Source: Haloferax gibbonsii ATCC 33959
GTDB taxonomy: Archaea > Halobacteriota > Halobacteria > Halobacteriales > Haloferacaceae
Length of the DNA: 64,000 bases
Reading direction: 5' to 3'
NCBI RefSeq assembly: GCF_000336775.1
Contig: NZ_AOLJ01000011.1
Span: 469,083-533,082 of the forward strand
A program made the translations under genes and the position numbers. Below, piece by piece: positions 1 to 7,761 of this stretch; the first letter of the stretch is position 1, and each line of letters begins with the position of its first letter. Below the pieces are notes generated by a model. The model searched no databases and was not told the origin of the DNA. It saw only the letters and a list, made by a program, of their open reading frames with translations.

Positions 1-1
1 C

Positions 2-562
2 GCGCCGACGACGGTCGCGCGCCTCCTCTCCGCGCTCGACCCCCAGCCGGACGACGAGGTGCTCGTCGTCGGCGCGGGCGTCGGCTACACCGCCGCGGTC
101 CTCGCCGAAATCGTCGGCGACGCTCACGTCCACGCGGTCGACATCACGCGCTCTCTGGTGTACGAGGCGCGCGAGAACCTCCAGCGCGCCGGCTACGGCG
201 GCGTCCTCGTGGACTGCCGCGACGGCGCGGAGGGGCTGGCCGACTACGCGCCTTTCGACCGCATCCTCGTCGAGGCCTCGGCGGTCCGCCCGCCCGCGCG
301 ACTCCTCGCGCAACTCGCCGACGACGGCCGACTCGTCATGCCGAAAGGCGTCGGCGAGCAGACGCTCGTCGCCGTCGAGGACGGCGAGGTGGCCGAATCG
401 TTCGGCCCGCTGTCGTTCAAACCGCTGCTCGTGGACGGCGAGCAGACGGGGAGCATCGTCAGAAACCGGACGCGACGCGAGGACCCCGAGTACGAGGGCC
501 GGGGCTGGCACGCCGGCCACGGCTGGGAACAAGACTGGATAGACTGGGGCGGTCGCGGGTAG
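2..562 (+). CDS. pcm: Protein-L-isoaspartate O-methyltransferase, 5' end cut off by the window
   Basis: This is the C-terminal part of a SAM-dependent methyltransferase that repairs isoaspartyl residues in aged proteins. The frame is open from base 2, so the true start lies upstream of the window. The first visible residues (APTTVA) match the end of the family's TISAP-hmvA segment. The SAM-binding glycine loop VGAGVGY follows, then an acidic D at the end of the next strand (VDITRSL). The tail (HGWEQDW) is haloarchaeal in flavour. A GTG at base 59 is inside the SAM motif and cannot be the start. The family assignment is fairly sure; which of several Pcm paralogues this is cannot be told. Confidence 0.82.
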   Translation, partial: APTTVARLLSALDPQPDDEVLVVGAGVGYTAAVLAEIVGDAHVHAVDITRSLVYEARENLQRAGYGGVLVDCRDGAEGLADYAPFDRILVEASAVRPPARLLAQLADDGRLVMPKGVGEQTLVAVEDGEVAESFGPLSFKPLLVDGEQTGSIVRNRTRREDPEYEGRGWHAGHGWEQDWIDWGGRG

Positions 563-685
563 AGTGAGGCGAAAGCGGGACGCTCCGACGCGTCGGCCGG
601 CGCGACAGTCACGCTTCTCCGGGCGCGGGAATCACCAACCTACGATTTAGCTACGGAGCGCGTAGTTAGAGCCGGTGAATTAACC

Positions 686-961
686 ATGGAAAAGAACGTC
701 GGCGGCTACGACCGTATCGCGCGCGCCGTCCTCGGACCGGTGCTCATCGTCGTCGGGGCGGCGAGCCTCGCGGGCTTCCTGACCATCGCGGCCGGAACCC
801 TCGGACTCGTCGTCGCGGTCGCGGCGCTCCTCGTCGGAGCGGTCCTCGCGGCCACGGCGGTCACCCAGAAGTGCCCGCTGAACGCCCTGCTGGGCTTCAA
901 CACCTACGAGGGCGCGAAGACGACCGAGACTGAATCCGCGGGCAAGCCCCGCGCGCAATAA
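686..961 (+). CDS. DUF2892 (YgaP-type) small membrane protein
   Basis: A 91-residue protein starting MEKNVGGYDRIAR, the typical opening of the DUF2892 family, in which a short amphipathic N-terminus precedes two membrane helices (about residues 15-35 and 38-58). A conserved CPL motif (QKCPLNALLGFNTY) follows the second helix, as in YgaP-like proteins. In bacteria this domain is often fused to rhodanese domains, but here it stands alone. The function is unknown. An A/T-rich element (gatttag, 644-650) lies about 40 bases upstream and may be its TATA box. Confidence 0.85.
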   Translation: MEKNVGGYDRIARAVLGPVLIVVGAASLAGFLTIAAGTLGLVVAVAALLVGAVLAATAVTQKCPLNALLGFNTYEGAKTTETESAGKPRAQ

Positions 962-1104
962 TCATTTTCGAGTGAGATGCGGGCATCGGCCCGTGTTCCG
1001 ATGTGTGAGCCGCGCAAGCGGACGCCTCGCAGCCAGCCCGGATTATCAAAACAGATAGCTCGCGGGAAACACCTTTCTCGCCCCTCCCGAGACCAGGAGT
1101 AGCG

Positions 1105-2412
1105 ATGACGCCACCACTCCCGACGCGGGAACAGCTCCCGGACGACCTCCTCGAACGGGCCAACTGGGTCGGGTGGCGAACACAGACGCGCGGTGGAGCG
1201 GAAACGACGGTTCTGGAGGACGCGACCGGCGGGCCCGCGTCGGTGACCGACCCGTCGACGTGGACGACGTTCGACGAAGCGCTCGCGTCCGCGCGGGACG
1301 GCCCCACCGACGGGGTCGGGTACGTTTTCACCGACGACGACCCATTCGTCGTCGTCGACATCGGCGAGTGCCGCGACAGCGAGACCGGCGCGACCGAGCG
1401 CTGGGCGTGGGAACTCGTCGACCGCCTCGACTCCCGCACGGAGGTAACGCCCTCGGGGACGGGGTATCGCGTCCTCGTCCGCGGGACGCTTCCGTCGGGG
1501 GGCGGCCGAACCGGGAACCTCGAACTCTCGGACGGTGCGGGCTTTTTCCCCGTGATCGGCGACCGCCTCGAGGGCACGTCCGCGGCGATTGCCGAGCGGA
1601 GCGACGTGCTCGCAGCGATTCACGGCGCGTACTTCGAATCCGACCCGGAGCCGTCGCCGACCCCGGCGGTCGAGTCGGTCGCGCCGGATTCGGACCGAGC
1701 GCCCGTCGACGCACGTCTCGACGAGGTGAGCGGCCCGGGCAACGACCTCGCTGACGACGAGGTTATCGACCGCGCGTCGACCGCCGTGAACGGCGTGAAG
1801 TTCACCCATCTGTGGCGGGGGGACACGAGCGGCTACGACGACCGCGACGAGGCTGACGCGGCGCTGTGTTCGATTCTCGCGTTCTGGACGGCCGGCGACG
1901 CGCGCCAGATGTGCCGCCTGTTTCGGGACTGCGGGCTCTTTCGGCCGAAGTGGGACGAGGTGGCGCACGCGGACGGGTCGACCTACGGCGCGAAGACGGT
2001 CCACCGCGCGATTCGAGAGACGAGCGAGTTCTACGACCCGTCCGGCTGGTCGAGCGCGGTTCGGCCCGCGGCGACGCCCACGGACGAGGACCGACGGGGG
2101 GACGGCCGGTCCGACAGCGCGCTCGACGGGCGGTCCGACGACCCGGAGAGTGAACCGCGGGGACCGCCGCCGACCACCGCGTCGCCGGTCGGCGAGCGCG
2201 ACGCGTTCGACCGCTTCAGCGAGCTCCGGGCGCGGCTCGACGAGGCTGTCGACGAGAACCAGCGACTCCGCGACGAACTCGACGCGGAGCGCGAGCGACG
2301 ACGCGACCTCGAAGCCCGGGGACGCGGCGGCGGGGCCGGAGAGAGAGACGAAAAAGTGGGGCGCGGGTGGTCGCTGTTCGACTGGCTTCGGTCGCGAGCG
2401 ACGCTACGTTAG
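1105..2412 (+). CDS. NrS-1-polymerase-like protein with degenerate primase-polymerase motifs
   Basis: A 435-residue protein. The N-terminal half (about 15-165) resembles the primase-polymerase domain of the phage NrS-1 polymerase and D5-type primases: WVGW at 21-24, then VVVDIGECRD at 82-91, SGTGYRVLVRG at 117-127 and NLEL at 138-141. Residues 215-305 match the HBD-like region found in this group (HLWRGDTSGYDDRDEAD, YGAKTVHRAI). A Gly/Pro/acidic linker and a coiled coil (about 368-406) follow, ending in a basic tail. The expected DxD motif reads D85-I-G87 and the expected GxH reads GYR (R122), so catalysis is doubtful. No helicase, integrase or phage gene is nearby. It looks like a domesticated or single-gene relic; the role is unknown. 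Confidence 0.7.
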   Translation: MTPPLPTREQLPDDLLERANWVGWRTQTRGGAETTVLEDATGGPASVTDPSTWTTFDEALASARDGPTDGVGYVFTDDDPFVVVDIGECRDSETGATERWAWELVDRLDSRTEVTPSGTGYRVLVRGTLPSGGGRTGNLELSDGAGFFPVIGDRLEGTSAAIAERSDVLAAIHGAYFESDPEPSPTPAVESVAPDSDRAPVDARLDEVSGPGNDLADDEVIDRASTAVNGVKFTHLWRGDTSGYDDRDEADAALCSILAFWTAGDARQMCRLFRDCGLFRPKWDEVAHADGSTYGAKTVHRAIRETSEFYDPSGWSSAVRPAATPTDEDRRGDGRSDSALDGRSDDPESEPRGPPPTTASPVGERDAFDRFSELRARLDEAVDENQRLRDELDAERERRRDLEARGRGGGAGERDEKVGRGWSLFDWLRSRATLR

Positions 2413-2429
2413 CAGTGTTCTGAGCTGAT

Positions 2430-3533
2430 TCACGACTTGAGTCCGCTTCCGGTGAGCGGTACGACCACGTCGGCGTCGCGGTCGAGGACGCCCGAGAGCC
2501 GCAGTTCGCGGAGCGCCGCGGGCGCGACGGCGCAGGTCGGCTCCGTGTAGAAGCCGTGGCGGTGGAGCCTGTCGAGTTCGTCTTCGACCGCGTCGGACGA
2601 GAGCGCGATGGCGTCGCCGCCGGTGTCGTCGAGCGCCTCGTGAATCTGTGCCTCGCGGACGGGTTCGAGAATCTGGATGCCGTCGGCCACGTCGTTGGTC
2701 TCGTCGGGCGTGTGGTGGCGGGCGTCGGCGATGGGCGAGTAGCCGGCGGCCTGCGCGCCGTACAGTTCGGGCATCCGGTCGGTCCAGCCCGCCTCGTAGA
2801 GCGCGCGGAAGCCGCGGTACGCGCCGAGGAAGAGCGTCCCGTGGCCGAGCGGCGTGACGACCGCGTCGGGGACAGACCAGTCGCGCTGGGCGGCGATTTC
2901 GTAGGCGACGGTGGCCGTCCCCGCGAAGAAGGCGGGGTTCCACGCGTGGCTCGCGTACCACGCGTCGTCGGCCTCGACGGCCTCGACGCAGGCGTCGGTC
3001 ACGTCCTGCCGGGTGCCTTCGATGCGGACCGGTTTGGCCCCGGCGCGCTCGATGGCGCGGAGCTTCGAGGGCTTGACCGACGCGGGCACGTAGATTTCGG
3101 CGTCGATGCCGGCGCGCGCGGCGTAGGTCGCGACGGCGGCCCCCGCGTTGCCCGACGAGTCCTCGACGACGCGCTCGACGCCGAGTTCGGAGGCGAGAGA
3201 GAGCATCGTCGTCGCGCCGCGGTCCTTGAACGAACCGGAGGGAAAGACGTACTCCAGTTTGAACGAGGCCTCCCACTCGGCGGCGTCGACGAGGGGCGTC
3301 ATCCCCTCGCCGAGGGTCGCGTGCGGCTCGGTCGGAAGGAACTCGTCGAACGCCCAGAGCCCGTCGCGGTAGTCGAGGTCGGCGTCGCCGGGGGCGGCCG
3401 CCGACGGCGTCGGGTCGGCCGCGAAGTCCAGCGGCTCGCCGCAGGTGCAGCGCCAGCGCCACGCGTCGTACGTCTCGCCGCAGGCGTCGCACGCGAGTCG
3501 GAGCCGAGCGGGGAGGTCGTGTGATGTCGTCAT
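2430..3533 (-). CDS. thrC: Threonine synthase (PLP-dependent)
   Basis: This 367-residue cytosolic enzyme would convert O-phosphohomoserine to threonine. An N-terminal zinc-ribbon-like segment (CDAC at 15-18, CTC at 29-31) precedes the PLP fold II domain. K103 in GSFKDRG is the Schiff-base lysine, and SSGNAGAA at 126-133 binds the PLP phosphate. The C-terminal GSGLKS fits the family. Haloarchaea often carry more than one ThrC-like gene, and the substrate of this copy is not proven. It lies 63 bases downstream of the AstE-like gene on the same strand and converges with the primase-like gene. Confidence 0.85.
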   Translation of the reverse strand: MTTSHDLPARLRLACDACGETYDAWRWRCTCGEPLDFAADPTPSAAAPGDADLDYRDGLWAFDEFLPTEPHATLGEGMTPLVDAAEWEASFKLEYVFPSGSFKDRGATTMLSLASELGVERVVEDSSGNAGAAVATYAARAGIDAEIYVPASVKPSKLRAIERAGAKPVRIEGTRQDVTDACVEAVEADDAWYASHAWNPAFFAGTATVAYEIAAQRDWSVPDAVVTPLGHGTLFLGAYRGFRALYEAGWTDRMPELYGAQAAGYSPIADARHHTPDETNDVADGIQILEPVREAQIHEALDDTGGDAIALSSDAVEDELDRLHRHGFYTEPTCAVAPAALRELRLSGVLDRDADVVVPLTGSGLKS

Positions 3534-3596
3534 GGGAAGTGAGGTGGGTGTGGGGTAGGGGTGAGGTGAGGTGGTACGGGTGAAGTGAGCCAGCAG

Positions 3597-4553
3597 TCAG
3601 TACGTGTCGAGGTCGATGCCGACCGAGCAGACGTACTCGCCGGAGGCGACCTGCGGGAGGCGGCGCGCCCGCCAGAAGATGCCGTCGTGGTCGGCGGTGA
3701 CGCGGGCTTTGAGCTTGCCGAACACGTCCGTCACCTCGAAGACCACGTCGCCGGCGGAGACGCGCTCGCCGAGGTCACGCTTGAACCGGACGAGGCCGCC
3801 GACCGGCGAACCGTACTGGTCGAAGCCGCGGGCGCGGGTCTGGGCTTCGAGCTCCACGTCGCCGTCGAGGAAGTCGTAGCCGCGGAGGACGTTGTAGACG
3901 CCGCGGACGCCCTTCTCGATGCTCTCTTCGTCCCAGCCGACGCACCCGCCGAGTTCGGGGTCGATAGTCGGGATGCCGGCGTCCGGGCCGGCGCGGGCGA
4001 GCTGGCCGTCCGGGCCCTTCTGGTCGAGGACGTAGCCGCAGCCGAACGTCTTGGCGAGCCGGAGGCATTTCGCGTGCATCCGGTGGTGGCGGCCGCAGCG
4101 GACGCGGACCTCGTCTATCATCTGGCTCGTCGAGCCCTGATGGAGGTCGACGATGAGGTCGGCGTCGCGGGCGGCGGCGAACGTCGCGGCCGCGATGCGC
4201 TCCGAGGAGGTGCCGCGCTCGTCGCCGGGGTACGCCCGGTTCATCTTCGTGTCGTCTATCGGGTTGCGGTGCTGTGCGACCTGAAAGGCGTGGTAGTTGA
4301 CGATGCCGACGACGAGAATCGCGCCGGAAATCTCCGCGGGGTCGAGCTGCGGGACGACCCGCTGGATGACGCCGACGCCGTTGAGTTCGTCTCCGTCCGA
4401 GGCCGCCTGCATGTAGAGCGTCTTGCCCGACGACGCGCCGTTGATGACGGCGACGGGTAGGCCGACGCTCCCGCCGTCGCGGGACTCGCCGACTTCGAGA
4501 CGGCCCACGTCCATCTCCCCGGGGGCCGCACTCGCCGTTCCCAAGGTAATCAT
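3597..4553 (-). CDS. Succinylglutamate desuccinylase/aspartoacylase family zinc hydrolase
   Basis: A 318-residue member of the AstE/AspA zinc-carboxypeptidase-fold family, which removes acyl groups from amino acids. Seen are SDGDELNG at 52-59, DTKMNRAYPGD at 101-111 (the N-R pair that binds substrate carboxylate), VDLHQGS at 135-141 with the second zinc-ligand histidine H138, and the catalytic-glutamate region DPELGG near 198-203. The usual first ligand His of HGDE is Asp53 here. A C-terminal beta domain with a biotinyl-like fold is present (about 235-318). The substrate is unknown; proximity to thrC hints at amino-acid metabolism only weakly. Confidence 0.8.
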   Translation of the reverse strand: MITLGTASAAPGEMDVGRLEVGESRDGGSVGLPVAVINGASSGKTLYMQAASDGDELNGVGVIQRVVPQLDPAEISGAILVVGIVNYHAFQVAQHRNPIDDTKMNRAYPGDERGTSSERIAAATFAAARDADLIVDLHQGSTSQMIDEVRVRCGRHHRMHAKCLRLAKTFGCGYVLDQKGPDGQLARAGPDAGIPTIDPELGGCVGWDEESIEKGVRGVYNVLRGYDFLDGDVELEAQTRARGFDQYGSPVGGLVRFKRDLGERVSAGDVVFEVTDVFGKLKARVTADHDGIFWRARRLPQVASGEYVCSVGIDLDTY

Positions 4554-4623
4554 ATCGCCAACCTCGGACCGGCCTCCCTTTAGGGGTTCGGTCCGCTGAG
4601 CCCCCGAGGAAAGCGTTGCCGCT

Positions 4624-4941
4624 ATGGTCTCGCGGCCGCTACCGGCGACCGTGACAGACGACGTTCCCGAACGGCCGCCGACGGGGGGACTGGTACAGGC
4701 GCTTGACGTGCCACGAAACGCCGCTATCGGGGCGGCCGTCGGCCTCGCGTTGGCCGTCGTCGCCTACCTCTTTCGGGTCCTCGAACTGTTCGGCCCGTTC
4801 GCCGGCACCCGCGAGTACCCGATACTCGGCCCCGAGGGCTGGTTCCTCATCCTCGCGTTCGTCCTCGCCTCAGCGACGGCGCTGCTCGTCGCGACAGTGC
4901 TCACGCTCGTCTCGGCGTATCGACTGAGTAAAACGCTCTGA
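4624..4941 (+). CDS. Two-helix haloarchaeal membrane protein, function unknown
   Basis: A 105-residue protein with a soluble N-terminus of about 25 residues and two clear membrane helices: about 36-58 (AAIGAAVGLALAVVAYLF) and 72-98 (GWFLILAFVLASATALLVATVL). It is transcribed away from the AstE-like gene and converges with the PhoU/RCK_C gene. I recognise no functional motif. It resembles the many short, conserved haloarchaeal membrane proteins without a named role. Confidence 0.7.
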   Translation: MVSRPLPATVTDDVPERPPTGGLVQALDVPRNAAIGAAVGLALAVVAYLFRVLELFGPFAGTREYPILGPEGWFLILAFVLASATALLVATVLTLVSAYRLSKTL

Positions 4942-4979
4942 GCCGTCGGTTCGGTCGGTTCCGACAGTTCGTCCTCGGC

Positions 4980-6188
4980 CTACTCGTCGAACTCGCGCTC
5001 GTCGCCGACGAGTTCGCCCAGTCGCTCCGCGCCGGCTCTGGTCCCTTTCGCGATGATGAGGTCGCCGCCGTGGAGCCGCGTTTCCGACCCCGGCGAGACG
5101 ACCCACTCGCGGCCGCCGGCCCGGCGGACCGCGATGACGCGCATCCCCGTCTCGGTCTTGACGCGCCGGTCGCCGAGGGTCGCCTCCGCGAGGTCGCTCC
5201 GGGGGGCGACCCGCAGGCGGATGATGACCTCGTCGGACTCCTTGACCGCGGCGGCGACGACCGGGTGGGCGTCGATGCCGCGGAGGACGCCCTCGGCGAT
5301 TTCGAGCGCGGCGTCGGAAATCATCTCGGTCGCGCCCGCGAGTTGGACGAGTCCGCGGAGCGAGACAGGGTCTTCGACGCGGCTCGCCGCGCGGAGCGTC
5401 CACGCCTCGAACCGGGACTTGAGCGCGTCCACCTCGGCTTCGAGCTCCTCGACCTCCTCGGCGACGCCCTCGCTGTCGAACAGCACCGCGCCGTAGGCGA
5501 GGTCGACCGCGAGTTCGCTCATGTCTTTCATCAGGACGATGGAGTCGACGGCGCGTTCGAGGTCCTCGATGGTCGACTCCGGCACGTCCGGCGGGTCGTA
5601 TCGGAGGCCCGTGGCGGCCTCGTGGACGGTCTGAAGGCCGTCGTCGCGGCCGCGGAGGAGGAGCACGTCGTCGGCGCGGAGCGCGGTCTCGTGGTCGGGG
5701 TTCGTCACCCACTCGCCGGCGCGGTGGATGGCGACGACGCGGACGCCCGTCTCGGTCTCCATGTTGATGTCGCCGAGCGTGCGACCCGCGTACGGCGACT
5801 CGTCGGTGAGTTCGCACCGGATCGTCGTCTCGACCGCCTCCGGAAGCGCCGCGCGGATGGCGTCCGGGAGGCCGATGTCCTCGATGACGACCTTGGCGAT
5901 GTCGCCCGCGGCGTCCGAAATCTTCTCCGCCGCGCCGACGACGCCGAGGACGGGAGCGAGTTCCTCCGCGTCTTCGGGGCTGCGGGCGGCCATCATCAGG
6001 CTCATGCGCGCCTGTAGTTGGAGGATGTCCATCCGCTCTTCGAGGTCGAGAACCTCGGCCGCGAGGTCCTCGTTGCCGTGGAGGACGGCGGAGTACGAGA
6101 GGTCGATGAGTAACTCCGCGGTGTCTTTCATCTCGGCGAGGACGGCCTTGACGCTGACAGGCTCGTACTCGATGTCCTCCGGATTCAT
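4980..6188 (-). CDS. Duplicated PhoU-like / TrkA-C (RCK_C) regulatory protein
   Basis: A 402-residue soluble protein built from two similar halves. Each half has a PhoU-like helical domain (about 5-105 and 210-300) followed by an RCK_C (TrkA_C) domain (about 120-200 and 320-395). The repeats are visible in LIDLSYSAVLHG versus AVDLAYGAVLFD, and METETGVRVVAIHRAGEWVTNP versus VKTETGMRVIAVRRAGGREWVVSP. RCK_C domains bind small ligands, including c-di-AMP in several systems, and usually control K+ channels or transporters. No pore segment is present, so this would act on a separate partner. I chose the ATG at 6188 (MNPEDIEY); an upstream in-frame ATG at 6242 would add an Arg-rich, non-conserved leader. 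Confidence 0.82.
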   Translation of the reverse strand: MNPEDIEYEPVSVKAVLAEMKDTAELLIDLSYSAVLHGNEDLAAEVLDLEERMDILQLQARMSLMMAARSPEDAEELAPVLGVVGAAEKISDAAGDIAKVVIEDIGLPDAIRAALPEAVETTIRCELTDESPYAGRTLGDINMETETGVRVVAIHRAGEWVTNPDHETALRADDVLLLRGRDDGLQTVHEAATGLRYDPPDVPESTIEDLERAVDSIVLMKDMSELAVDLAYGAVLFDSEGVAEEVEELEAEVDALKSRFEAWTLRAASRVEDPVSLRGLVQLAGATEMISDAALEIAEGVLRGIDAHPVVAAAVKESDEVIIRLRVAPRSDLAEATLGDRRVKTETGMRVIAVRRAGGREWVVSPGSETRLHGGDLIIAKGTRAGAERLGELVGDEREFDE

Positions 6189-6346
6189 GCGCCCGCCTTC
6201 ACGACGGGACGGCAAAAGGCTTGCCAGGAGTAGTGGTGCCACCGTAGTTCGAGAGAACTACGTCGCCGGCGCATATGACTTCGTGGGTCGCCAGAACGGC
6301 GCGCGCGGCGCTCTCGGGAGCCCCCGTATAAGGGGACCGAAAACAA

Positions 6347-6358
6347 CGACAATTGTCG
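6347..6358. promoter_or_regulatory. Perfect 12-bp palindrome upstream of a TATA-like element
   Basis: The sequence cgacaattgtcg is a perfect palindrome. A TATA-like actatttta (6362-6369) begins three bases downstream of it. It lies in the divergent region between the PhoU/RCK_C gene and citrate synthase, about 130 bases before the citrate synthase start. It may be an operator for a distal promoter; this is inferred from position and symmetry only. Confidence 0.4.
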
Positions 6359-6456
6359 AACACTATTTTAGACACCGACTGCCCACGAAATCGGCAGACG
6401 GGGCTGCCGTTGTATGTGTATGGCGGTCGATAACATATGAGTGAAAACGATAACGC

Positions 6457-6466
6457 TTTTTTGATA
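6457..6466 (+). promoter_or_regulatory. Citrate synthase proximal TATA element
   Basis: The T-rich element ttttttgata is centred about 26 bases before the ATG at 6487. In haloarchaea this spacing puts transcription start at or next to the initiation codon. It therefore supports a leaderless mRNA and the downstream start for citrate synthase over the ATG at 6466, which would lie upstream of the transcript. Confidence 0.65.
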
Positions 6467-6486
6467 TGGTAGGCAACGTTCTGGGT

Positions 6487-7626
6487 ATGTCAGGCGAACT
6501 GAAGCGGGGGCTGGAAGGTGTGCTGGTCACCGAATCGAAACTCAGCTTCATCGACGGCGACGCGGGACAACTCGTTTACTGCGGTTACGACATCGAAGAC
6601 CTCGCACGGGACGCAAGTTACGAGGAGGTACTCTACCTCCTGTGGCACGGAGAGCTTCCGACGCGCGAGGAACTGGACGCGTTCTCCGACGAGCTGGCGG
6701 CCCACCGGGGCCTCGACGACGGGATTCTCGACGTGACGCGCGAGCTCGCAGAGCAGGACGAGTCGCCGATGGCGGCGCTCCGAACGCTCGTCTCTTCGAT
6801 GTCGGCGTACGACGAAAACGCCGACTTCGAGGACGTGACCGACCGCGAGGTCAACCTCGAGAAGGCAAAGCGCATCACGGCGAAGATGCCGTCGGTGCTC
6901 GCGGCCTACGCCCGCTTCCGTCGCGGCGACGACTACGTCGAACCCGACGAGAGCCTGAATCACGCGGCGAACTTCCTCTACATGCTCAACGGCGAGGAGC
7001 CGAACGAGGTGCTCGCCGAGACGTTCGACATGGCGCTCGTGCTCCACGCCGACCACGGCCTGAACGCCTCGACGTTCTCCGCGATGGTCACGTCCTCGAC
7101 GCTCTCTGACCTCTACAGCGCGGTCACGTCCGCCATCGGCACGCTCTCGGGGTCGCTCCACGGCGGCGCGAACGCGAACGTCATGCGGATGCTGAAGGAC
7201 GTCGACGACAGCGACATGGACCCGACCGAGTGGGTCAAAGACGCCCTCGACCGCGGCGAGCGCGTCGCCGGGTTCGGCCACCGCGTCTACAACGTCAAGG
7301 ACCCCCGCGCGAAGATTCTCGGCGCGAAGTCCGAGGCGCTCGGCGAGGCCGCCGGCGACATGAAGTGGTACGAGATGTCGGTCGCCATCGAGGAGTACAT
7401 CGGCGAGGAGAAGGGCCTCGCGCCGAACGTGGACTTCTACTCCGCGTCGACGTACTACCAGATGGGCATCCCCATCGACCTCTACACCCCCATCTTCGCC
7501 GTCTCGCGCGTCGGCGGCTGGATAGCGCACGTCCTCGAGCAGTACGAGGACAACCGCCTCATCCGCCCCCGCGCCCGCTACACCGGCGAGAAGGGTCTCG
7601 ACTTCCCGTCGGTCGACGAGCGATAG
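6487..7626 (+). CDS. citZ: Citrate synthase
   Basis: A 379-residue enzyme that condenses acetyl-CoA and oxaloacetate, the entry step of the TCA cycle. The catalytic triad is visible: H225 in SLHGGAN, H265 in GFGHRVY and D316 in NVDFYSA. The start MSGELKRGLEGVL matches what I know of Haloferax citrate synthase. The sequence is the short archaeal/Gram-positive type without the N-terminal domain of the enterobacterial enzyme. The alternative ATG at 6466 adds seven residues and overlaps the TATA region. The gene stands alone, divergent from the PhoU/RCK_C gene and convergent with the MATE gene. Confidence 0.97.
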   Translation: MSGELKRGLEGVLVTESKLSFIDGDAGQLVYCGYDIEDLARDASYEEVLYLLWHGELPTREELDAFSDELAAHRGLDDGILDVTRELAEQDESPMAALRTLVSSMSAYDENADFEDVTDREVNLEKAKRITAKMPSVLAAYARFRRGDDYVEPDESLNHAANFLYMLNGEEPNEVLAETFDMALVLHADHGLNASTFSAMVTSSTLSDLYSAVTSAIGTLSGSLHGGANANVMRMLKDVDDSDMDPTEWVKDALDRGERVAGFGHRVYNVKDPRAKILGAKSEALGEAAGDMKWYEMSVAIEEYIGEEKGLAPNVDFYSASTYYQMGIPIDLYTPIFAVSRVGGWIAHVLEQYEDNRLIRPRARYTGEKGLDFPSVDER

Positions 7627-7761
7627 GCAGCGAGTCGACGAATCGCACGCGACTTTTTCCCGTTCCCCGTCTCCCGGAGCGACGCGTCGTCCCCCGCGGT
7701 CGCTCCCGTTCCCGCTTCCGCGTTCTCCGCGCCGTTCCGCGTCGCCGGTTCCGTCTCGCGG

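Noticed and set aside
6466..6486. Upstream ATG for citrate synthase
   Set aside because: It overlaps the TATA box that gives a leaderless start at 6487, and the extra seven residues are not expected in Haloferax citrate synthase.
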